This document shows, in pieces, positions 55,162 to 64,000 of a stretch of DNA of 64,000 bases (the stretch's first letter is position 1; the number at the start of each line of letters is the position of its first letter). The position numbers and the translations under genes were made by a program. Location: contig CAXKVR010000006.1 of assembly GCA_964058845.1 (NCBI GenBank), positions 62,001 to 126,000 on the forward strand, written 5' to 3'. The notes under the pieces were generated by a model. That model was given only the letters and a program-made list of their open reading frames with translations. It had not been told where the DNA came from and did no database searches. This DNA is from Carex sylvatica (Eukaryota > Streptophyta > Magnoliopsida > Poales > Cyperaceae).

Positions 55162-56624
55162 ATGGAAGAAATCCAGATAGTTGTAGATCTTGAAACCTCT
55201 CTGTCAGAAGTAGAAGTCTCTCTGCAATGTGAACTCGACACATGGGCCAATACGGACGAGGCGAAGAACTTCACAATCTTTCGCACACCACATAACATTT
55301 CAAAAAGCAAGAAAAATTTATTCAAGCCCTCCGCCGTCTCCATCGGCCCATTCCACCATGGTCAAAAGCACCTCCGAGCCTTGGAGGAACAAAAAAGGCG
55401 GTTCTTGCAGGATTTCCTGTCCCGTGGGGACGGCATAAGGTTGGATCTCTGTATATCAGAGATGGAGTTGCTTGAAATGAAAACACGGAAGTGCTATAAT
55501 GAGACGTTTGATGATCTTGACAGCAACACATTTGTCAAGATGATGCTGCTTGACGGATGCTTTGTGCTCGAGTACTTTTTAAAAATTTTAGGAAACAATC
55601 CCAAATCTTTAAAAATTTCAGAAAACAATTCGATGTCTTTTGATGAGATTGGCTGGAATTCTATTTTCATACCGCGTGAGTTGCTAATTCTAGAGAACCA
55701 AATTCCCTTCTTTATAATTGATAAGTTGTACGAGATTGGTAATTTTAAAAAAACAGTAGATAGAATGCTTTTTTTTTAAAAATTGCTTTTTATTGTTTGT
55801 CTCGAAATGCTTTTTTTTTAAAAATTGCTTTTTATTGTTTGTCTCGAATTCGAACCATAGAGTCCCTAGATTCAATTGAAAACCCTCCATATGAAATTCA
55901 TCATTTGGTCCATCTGTGTTACCACTCTTTAGTTCTCAAACCAGAGACAGCAGTTGTATTGAGTTCCAAATCATCTTGTCGGGGTTTGCTCACAAAAATA
56001 TTTCCTCATTCGAATTCACAAAGCTCGTCGGGGTCATTGCCTAATTCTACCAGGAAAATATCCTCGATGGTGATCCCTTCTGCCACTGATCTCAAACAAA
56101 AGGGCGTGAAATTCGCACCAAAGAACAACCCGACACATATGCTCAACATATCATTTCAATATGGTATCTTGAAAATCCCCAGTCTAGAAATCAACGATAA
56201 CACTAAGCCTATTTTCGCAAACCTTATGGCATTTGAACATTCCAAATATGGCCATAAGCAGTCACCCTTTACAAGGTTTGTATTAATCTTGGATGATCTA
56301 GTGAGCACACCACAAGATGTGACAATATTACAAGAGTGCGGAATCATTGAGAACTGGCTAGGCAGTGAAAAGGAGCTGGCTCAATTCCTCAACGAGGTCA
56401 CCGAAAGTAGTGCTGGGGAGAGAAATCACTATTTAGCAGAATTATACAAGGCAGTGAACAGATACATTGAATCAAGCTGGCACATGTATGCAAAATTGAT
56501 TCATGATTACTTCAGCAATCCGTGGTCAATAATTTCTCTCATCGCTGCATTGATACTTCTAATTCTTACATGTGTACAATCTTTCTATGCAGTTTTTGCC
56601 TACAAATATCCCCCGAGTTCATGA
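55162..56624 (+). pseudogene. DUF247 family protein, frameshifted
   Basis: The first frame (55162-55779) starts at a good ATG and encodes a typical DUF247 N-terminal half: FTIFRTPHNI, PSAVSIGPFHHGQKHLRALE, MLLDGCFVLEYF, IFIPRELLILENQIPFFIID. It stops inside a duplicated 42-bp segment (55765-55806 and 55807-55848) containing T9/A5 homopolymers. The rest continues in another frame to 56624: NPPYEIHHLVHLCYHSL, IIENWLGSEKELAQFLNEV, and the C-terminal membrane anchor WSIISLIAALILLILTCVQS. DUF247 proteins are plant-specific and membrane-anchored; some act in grass self-incompatibility and in DNA damage or virus responses. The gene is intronless. It is broken as read, though an error at the homopolymers is possible. 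Confidence 0.88.
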
Positions 56625-57985
56625 TGCTTAAATTTCACAGTACTATTCGGGGCTTTTAAATTGAACAAGAGAAAAGTGGCATTACCATGTATGTTAGGAA
56701 GGAGTTACTTTTTTTTTTTTCTTCCTTGTTTGTCAATTGTCATTCCATTTAGTGTTCAATCTTGTCTGTCAAATTTTTTTTTTTTTAATGATTTTCTACG
56801 AAGTTTTATTCAACAGCACCTTGTTACTCTGCACTATATAAATTTGAATTCCTTTACTTTGTGTCCTTTATTATTCAATTTTTAAGGTAAATTATTTTAA
56901 GCACCGGTTACAGGCATGTATTGTCTTTTTTTAGATTGCGATCAGAAAATCTTTACTTTGTATAAAAGAAAAACAGTAAGTTGCAAAGCAGCAAATTGTC
57001 TCTTTTTTTTATAATACATTAATGTTAATTTTGTAAGCGTCATGACGAAATTAATTGACTAATTCATTTCTACTAATGATAAAAAGAAAGAGAGATCAGA
57101 ATGGGTCCGGATATCCTAAAGTAACCAATCTTTGAGTTTTGGATCGAGACCGTCCGATTTGAATCCATCGCTCGAGATTGCTTCGCAATTCGAATTCATC
57201 TCTCAGAATGTGTGCGCTCTATTTCGGATAGATTATCACGGATTTGAATCGGATAGTCCTAATTTAAAACTTAAAGATTGAGTTACTTCACTGAATCTGA
57301 ACTCGATCAGAATGGGGATTGTTGGAGAATGTGGTTATTGGGCAACTAAATTTCATTACTTGTATTCCTTTCGTTTCTGGGGTACCTTTTCTTTTTGATT
57401 TTCTTTCCTCTTTTGTAAATTTGAAGATTTCATTATTCGAAAGAGGTGAACATAATGGCAAGACAAGGAAAGGATGAAAGGACTTTTGCTTTTCCTAATG
57501 TGGAGACACCCATATGTTCTATTCTTTACTTCATCTTTTCTCTTTGATGATATAAAAATTCTTTGCTTTACTTCATTTCGTAGAAGGGGCGGAATTAGAA
57601 AATTGAGATTGAGGAAGCTGAATAAATAAGTGTCATGTAATTTCAATTTATAAGAGAGGCTACTAGTAATAAAATTTGCAAAAATTGAATACTTAAAAAG
57701 ATAAAATTACAAAATTTCAATTTATGGGGGTACTTAGCACCCTTTCTCATATATTATGTTCCACCTCTGTTTCGTAGTATATATATTTCATTTTGAGAGC
57801 AAAATAAGTAAAAATAGATATACTTCTAGGTTATAAGTAATATTATTGAGATAACAAGTTATAATTTTGCTGACTTGCAATAAATTATTCCTTAAAGGCC
57901 CATTATAAACATTTCACTTGTGAAAACACTTCGAAGGTTGAAGTGAGATAGGGGCATTATCAGGTTTGCTGTGAGTTTTATCTGG
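56625..57985. repeat. Repeat-rich 3' flank, including a ~230-bp MITE-like unit
   Basis: The segment about 57090-57345 (TCAGAATGGGTCCGGATATC, GGATCGAGACCGTCCGATTT, ... TCTGAACTCGATCAGAATGG) recurs at about 61782-62045 with over 85% identity. It is followed in both places by a shared block (GGGCAACTAAATTTCATTAC ... TTTCATTTTGAGAGCAAAAT). No gene was recognised. Confidence 0.7.
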
Positions 57986-57989
57986 TACG

Positions 57990-59548
57990 CACGGGGGCTT
58001 TATACTTGCAAAAATCAGAATTTCTGATGACTTCGGCAAGCATGCAAGATACATAAGTTCTTGCGCAAATCATGGACTGTACGCCATCACAGTTCCCAAT
58101 CCAATATCTAGGTATGCCATTATCGAACAAGAGACTGCAAAAGGTGCATTACCATATGCTTATACAGAAGATTACAAAAAATTGGCTATGTGGAAGGCGC
58201 CAATGTTATCAATTGGAGGAAGAGTGATTCTCATAAATGCCACCCTCACGGCCATGCCGGTCCATATGATGCAAACATTCTTGATGCTTATGGCATGGCC
58301 ATAAGGAGCAAAATGCGAGATTCATCAGTTTAATATCTTGGGAAATAGTTATCAAGCCAAAACGGTTAGGGGGTCTGGGGATAATCAATCTCAACACCTT
58401 TAACCATGCACTATTGGGAAAAGTGATGTGGCAATGGTTGCAAGTGCAGAGGCCAGCATGGATGGCAATGGCGCAACTAAGCTCGATCACCTCTCAATTC
58501 TCATCAGACCTTGGGAACTAACAGTAACAACTCTATTTTGGCAAAACATGAGGGCTATTCAGGAATTTATGAGGGGATTGGTACAGTTCATTAAGGGATC
58601 AGGAGAACAATGTAAATTTTGGAAGGATGCGTGGTTACCGTGCCCCATAATGGATAGATACCCATTATTGTATGAATATGCAGAGAATCATAATATGTCG
58701 GTCAGAGAAGCCATCAATGAGGGGCAGTGGGTCATACCTTTCTCTGCACAGCTAAGCCAAGATGCAATGTTACAGCATGAATTTTTAATGGAGGAGTTGG
58801 CACTAGTACCTACGGCATGCACAGGACAGGATGAATTATGCTGGTGCTGGGAAAAAAATGGCAAATTTACGGTAAGGTCCTATTATCGAGCATATGAAAT
58901 AGGACCGCACATCATAGATCAAATCGACGGGATATGGAAGAGTGGAGCACCAATGAGAATAATGATTTTCTATTGGTTGATGTTGAACAATAGAATATTA
59001 ACTATAGACAATTTGACTCTCAAAGGATGGGAAATGGTTGATCGATGTTGTTTGTGCAAGGAGCAAGCAGAATCGGTAAGGCATCTGTTCAGGCACTGTA
59101 ATTTTACAATTCGAATTAGACAGGAACTGCAGATAGATCAACCACAATTGGGGCAGTGCAATTTCTTTGCTCAAGGTCACTATTACAATGCAATGCTGAA
59201 ATCAAAGTTAAAAGTGGTTAAAAGAATGTAAATTGCCATGGTGTTTACCGTATGGAAGGAGAGGTGCAGAACAAATTTTCAAGAAAAAATTAAAACAGAG
59301 CGGCAAGTGTGTGAGGAGATTAGGCGTGAAGTCAGACTTTGATTTCATGAGGAATAAACCACTGTTATATTATGTTTTTGCATGTTACTTAATTTTTATT
59401 TTCTATTTTCTATTTTTATTTCCTTCCATTTTTTCTTCTTTAATTTTTGTATATATCACTCTGTACAGACTCTTATATTACACCGTTGGTGTAATTATTA
59501 ATGGAATCTAGGAGCTTGACTCCCTTGTTTCTCTTTCAAAAAAATAAA
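57990..59548 (+). mobile_element. LINE, 5'-truncated, polymerase C-terminal part
   Basis: Broken frames give the end of a reverse transcriptase (LGMPLSNKRLQKV, then GGRVILINATLTAMPVHMMQ, then KPKRLGGLGIINL). An open stretch at 58428-59231 covers WKDAWLP, WCWEKNGKFTVRSYYRA, the zinc-binding RT segment with WKSGAPMRIMIFYWLMLNNR, and CCLCKEQAESVRHLFRHC. Frameshifts and stops separate these pieces. The 3' end runs into an A-rich tail at about 59539-59548. Confidence 0.85.
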
Positions 59549-60860
59549 AGAAGAAAACCCAGAAAATGGTGAAGAAAGATGATGACGCCTGAGTTTCACC
59601 ATTTATTCAAAATGGTTAGAATGAGGCAATATAAACCAGTTGTCATGGAAAATTCAGAAATTCAATTTTACTCTCTGAACATTAAACATCACTTTTTGAT
59701 AAATTTCAAGTTTTAACATAGTTGAGACAGATGCCGTTCAAATATCACCAAGACAAGAGATCACATTATGTGGGATTGCGGATATGCGGTCAACTTCTGG
59801 AGGGGATTAATGGCACACTTCAACTTTGTACAAACGCGAGGTGCGAACCCCTACGATGCCTAGATGAGGGGACGGGGGTTTTTTACACAGACGAAGAAGG
59901 CGTTATGGAATGGAACCTGGGTGGCAGGGATCTGGACGCTATGGCGAGAAAGGAATAGGAGATTCTTTTCAAACATGAGGCGTCAAGTGAATCAGTTAAT
60001 CCATGAACGATCCGAGATGTTAATGCTTGGTCACATTATGTCTAAGCGGAGAAGAAGGGCAGGTTTTGCGGGGGCATATTGCATCCATCTGGAGGCTTTA
60101 TTTTCTAAATAGCTCATTTTATTTTATAGTATTACCGGATATCTATTTTAGATATCTTTTTACAGTTCTAGTTTGTAAAATAACCTTTCGTATCAATATA
60201 TTGTTAGCGACTCTTTGTCGCTGATCTTCCAAAAAAAAAAAAAAAACTTAGTTGACACAGAAAAGGAGAGAGGTTGCTTGGGAAGTGTGCCCATTTTAGA
60301 TGAGTCATATTGACTTAGGCATCTATGTTATGACCCATTAGCCCAATAACGACCCAGCCCAGTCCAAACTTCTCTTCAATTAACGCACGGAGCGGATAAT
60401 AATAATAATTGGTCCATTAAGAAAATGAAAAATATTGAAAGATAAGGACAATACAGTATGCCCATTAGCCCAATAGCGAATAATAATAATTGTTCGATTC
60501 ACATATATAAAACCAGAGTGTAGTCTTTGTGGTATAAGAAAAACACTTGATAATAAATTTTTAGTTTTCAATTCTACCTAAATCTTGTCATTTCTTTTCT
60601 TTTCTTTACTGTAATTTAGAAACAATATGTCAATCTCAAAGACATGCTATCCCAATAAATAACCATAATTCAATACTGTTGCTAGGATCAAAGATAATTA
60701 CTTGTTCTTTTCGTTTTGTGGTACCTTTTCCTTTTGATTCTTTTCTCTTTTGTAAATTTGAAGATTTTTTTTTTTAAAAAGAGGTCCAGTGGAGCATAAT
60801 GACAACACAAGAAACTATGAAATACCTTTGCTTGTGCATTTGCTTTTGACATATTGTAAT
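59549..60860. repeat. Segmental duplicate B (paired with 52.9-54.1 kb)
   Basis: It is colinear with duplicate A apart from a LINE insertion at 59731-60244. Additional TAATAATAATAATTG copies surround about 60396-60500. Confidence 0.85.
59731..60244 (+). mobile_element. 5'-truncated LINE with poly(A) and target-site duplication
   Basis: About 500 bp of LINE 3' sequence encodes ITKTRDHIMWDCGYAVNFW, then in another frame GIWTLWRERNRRFFSN. It ends in a run of 16 A (60231-60246). It is flanked by a 16-bp imperfect duplication, AAC(A/T)TAGTTGA(G/C)ACAG, at 59715-59730 and 60245-60260. Duplicate A at about 53087-53102 has the single unoccupied site. Confidence 0.85.
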
Positions 60861-61780
60861 TTAGAAACAATATATCTATGCACTAAAATATTTATTTCTA
60901 TATAAAAGTAAATATTTTTGTTAGAGGAAGGTTGAAGTGGGGACGATTGGAAAAAGTTGATGTGGTATGTATACAGATTTCTTACTATTTTATTAGAGGA
61001 AAGTTGACACATAGATCATTGGGGACTAGAAAAAGAATGATCATAACAAGTTATGCATCAAAATATTAATACCTTATCTTTTAAATATTTATATCTATAA
61101 ATGTTAACGGAAAGATGAGTCCAGAACTGTGAAAGACGAGACCATAATACAACCTTCCTTTATTGTTGCCATAGAGGTGAAACTGAAGTGAGAAAATTCA
61201 TATAATTATTCTAAATATTCATAGTTCTCTCTCTTTGTCCATTAAGACTAATGAATAGCGAATGATTACCATTGTCACATCATGTTTAGGGGCATAATTA
61301 AAACTACACCATCACATCCATACGACAGTCTCAGTTGATTCACAACGGCAACAAACTAGAAAAACAAAACATAATCAACTATATAGCTCAGTACTCGGTC
61401 ATTTAACGACTTGCTTCCAAATAACTAGTTTAAATAAATAAAATATATACAACTTTCAAATGAACTGGATTACTATATATATATATACAAACATATCAAA
61501 TTATTGTACAGTCCTTGCAAATCAATTTATATAATTCAAAATGGCTACGGCTCTTCCGATAGATGGACTCAATTAATTACGGTGTCTCTAACTTTGCCTA
61601 TGCTGCATGTACTCTATGGTTTGTAATTTCATTCCATTGGTAGCCTTAAAGCATTTGTTAATAATTTCTGTCTTTTTTCATAATATATTGTTAATTTTGT
61701 AAGCATCTTGACGAAATTAAATTAATTGACTAATTCATTTCTACTAATGATAAAGTAATGTGGATTGTTGGAGAAAAAGA
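60861..61780. other. AT-rich intergenic region
   Basis: No gene, RNA gene or clear repeat border was seen. Confidence 0.45.
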
Positions 61781-61781
61781 A

Positions 61782-62520
61782 AGAGAGATCAGAATGGGTC
61801 CGGATCCTCTAAAGTAACTCAATATTTGGATTTTGGATCGAGACCGTCCGATTCGAATCCGTCGCTTGAGATTGTTTCGCAATTCGAATTTATCTCTCAG
61901 AATGTGTGCATTTCATTTCGAATAGATTATCACGGATTCAAATCGGACGGTCCAAATTTAAAACTCAAAAATTGGGTTACTTCACTGAATCTGAACTCGA
62001 TCAGAATGGGGATTGTTGGAGAATGTAGTTATTGGGCAACTAAATTTCATTACTTATATTCTTTCTGGGTACCTTTTCCTTTTGATTTTCTTTTCTCTTT
62101 TGTAAATTTGAAGATTCTATTCGAAAGAGGTGGAACATAATGGCAAGACAAGAAAAGGGTGAAAGTACTTTTGCTTTTCGTAATGGAGAGACACCCATAT
62201 ATTTTATTTTTTACTTCATCTTTCCTCTTTGATGATATAGAAATTCATTGCTTTACTTTATTTTGTAGTATATATATTTCATTTTGAGAGCAAAATAAGT
62301 CCAATATTAGATATACTTCTAGGTTTTATTGATATCTTTTTGTGATGAATTAGTTTTGAAACACAAAAATACAATTAATATCAAATTTTGCATATAAACT
62401 CGCATTATTTTAATGGTTGCAGTAAATCATTTTTATAGGATAGTGGAAATATTCAAGTGTCTTTAAATCTCACTATACATATCAAGTTGGATTTAAATTA
62501 TTTTCTAAATATTCATCTCA
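61782..62520. repeat. Second copy of the 57.1-57.8 kb repeat block
   Basis: This combines the GTCCGATTCG-type MITE-like unit (to about 62045) with the flanking block found at 57.36-57.83 and 54.6-54.87 kb (ATATTTCATTTTGAGAGCAA, CTCACTATACATATCAAG). It is non-coding. Confidence 0.7.
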
Positions 62521-62584
62521 ACTATACAAGCAGAATGAGTCCAATTAATATAGACTAAATTTTGAGATCATATATATATAGATG

Positions 62585-62983
62585 TTGGCTACTCTACTTC
62601 CATAAACATATGAGAGCATATTATTATAAGTAATTTTTGTATTTTTAATGTCCAAATAGTCGATCTGAAGTACTCAACATGTTCTTCATACTAGAATGTG
62701 CTTGGAGACCAAATTATATATATATTTTTAATTTTTTTTACTATTTTTCTAGAATTTTTTGAAACATGATTTTTCATTTTTAAAAAAAAATATTTTTTAT
62801 GACTGTTTTGAATTTTTTTGAAAAAATAGTAAAAAAATTCAAAAAAAATGTAAAATTTGGTCTCCAAACACATATTAATATGGAGAACATGTTGAACGCT
62901 TCAGATCAACTATTTGGACAATAAAAACACAAAAATGACTTATAAGCATATGCTCTCATATGCTTATGGAAGTAGAGTAGCCA
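62585..62983. repeat. Long palindromic foldback element
   Basis: TTGGCTACTCTACTTCCATA at the left is a near-perfect inverse of TATGGAAGTAGAGTAGCCAA at the right. Inner arms (GTCGATCTGAAGTACTCAAC, GTGCTTGGAGACCAAATT) pair with GCTTCAGATCAACTATTTGG and AATTTGGTCTCCAAACAC. The arms total about 170 bp. Confidence 0.8.
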
Positions 62984-62989
62984 ACTGAT

Positions 62990-64000
62990 ATGGTAAAAAT
63001 CAATGCTAATAATATTTATAACCCTAATTTCTACTTACTGTCGATTCACAAGCGCATGAATCTACCGCATAGTATAGATTGGGGTGTCGATACGCAGGGA
63101 TGTTGTATTAAGAGATCTAAGATGTAAACTAAAGTCTAGGTTATCGGTTCCTTTAGGTTGGTTGATTGTGTTGGGTTAGTAGATTGTTGGTTTCTCAGTT
63201 GTAATATTAGATTACAACAAAGAAGTGGTAGTAGTTTAAGTGTTCAGAAGATGGGCTTCTAGGAAATCAGACATTCTGTCATTCAAACTTGTTTAATCTA
63301 GGTTCTGGTTGTCATAACAATAGTGCACAGTTCTGTCACAATCCGCATGCTATTGCTAATACATGTCAGTTGCAAAGTTACTCAATAGCATGTGGCTCTA
63401 TCACCATCCGCACATGTTTGAATAAATCGTACAAGGTCTGGTTTCAACTCCAGTCAGAATCGCACATGGTCCGGCCAAAACCGTACACGCCCTATACTGG
63501 TATCTCTACAATCTAAGAGTTGCTAACCCTATTCTAGTGTTGATCTCTGGTATGAATCACAACACCCTAACTGAGCAAGTGCCACTCGGATACTTTGTAA
63601 GGCTCAGTTGCATTAAGATTAATGATAAGTCCTAATTATTAATATCTCACGATGTCAATAATCAAGATTATCCCACTATCGGTGATGAAATGCGACATTC
63701 GTCTGGTAAACCACTTCCCAATAGGTTCCTTGACTGTGGTTCAAATACAAGCGGTCAACTGGTCAGTATGTTCTACTTGTATCTAAGATAACTTATGTTC
63801 TTCAGATATTGGTTAACCCCAATTAGGTATGAGTGGATTAAGTACTCAACGCATACGAGGTCACTTTAAGCACACAATAAATAAGATCATAAGGCATAAA
63901 ATCTCAGTAAGAATTCAGATCATAGTGCAAAGATAATCATAAATGAACAACTAGATTAAACTCATAAGAATTCAAGATTACATGTCTTCTCCCTAGAATA
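62990..64000. other. Unclassified, possibly retroelement-derived end of window
   Basis: Moderate-GC sequence without coding potential. Phrases such as GGGGTGTCGATACGCAGGGA and ATGAGTGGATTAAGTACTCA look like dispersed plant repeats, but I could not identify an LTR, a primer-binding site or a boundary. Confidence 0.3.

Noticed and set aside
58428..59231. A host gene of 267 codons
   Set aside because: Its sequence is the zinc-binding end of a LINE polymerase, with upstream RT motifs in other frames.

Overview
The window is nuclear DNA of a flowering plant. Genes are intron-rich with GT-AG (and two probable GC-AG) junctions, and several products belong to plant families: an NLA/BAH1 SPX-RING ligase, an E-class PPR protein, an LSD1-type zinc-finger protein, plant nitrobindin, a DUF247 protein and cytosolic ribosomal protein L37a. 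The space between genes is AT-rich and full of LINEs, hAT, Mutator-like and SINE elements, MITEs and long foldback repeats. I cannot name the species.

Layout. 0-1 kb: LINE remnant (-). 1.2-2.8 kb: exons of an NLA/BAH1-like ubiquitin ligase (+) whose first exon is not seen. 3.9-9.5 kb: seven-exon AAK1/NAK-type protein kinase (-). 11.3-14.4 kb: small glycine-rich, probably plastid-targeted gene (-) with an in-frame TGA. 16.4-19.3 kb: proline-rich LSD1-type zinc-finger gene (-). 19.4-25.2 kb: repeat-rich block holding a broken copy of nitrobindin exon 1, interrupted by an hAT MITE and a 2.15-kb Mutator-like element with a ~177-bp tandem array and a nested SINE. 25.9-28.3 kb: intronless PPR gene (+). 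28.4-31.5 kb: a 3.1-kb hAT-type element. 32.4-34.5 kb: intact nitrobindin (+). 35.4-36.3 kb: LINE and copia gag fragments (-). 37.2-39.5 kb: rearranged paralogue of the LSD1-type gene carrying a MULE-like N-terminal domain and no zinc fingers (-). 40.5-42.3 kb: RPL37A (-) with a classic ribosomal-protein promoter. 43.4-47.2 kb: lipase-like alpha/beta hydrolase (-). 47.9-55 kb: MITEs and duplicated intergenic segments. 55.2-56.6 kb: frameshifted DUF247 gene (+). 57-64 kb: LINE copies, repeats and foldbacks.

The genes look like independent housekeeping or regulatory loci, not a pathway cluster. The connected story is structural. Nitrobindin exon 1 and the LSD1-type gene were each duplicated locally, and the copies were then rearranged by transposons. 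Because unoccupied paralogous sites survive in the same window, several insertions can be dated relative to the duplications and their target-site duplications read directly.
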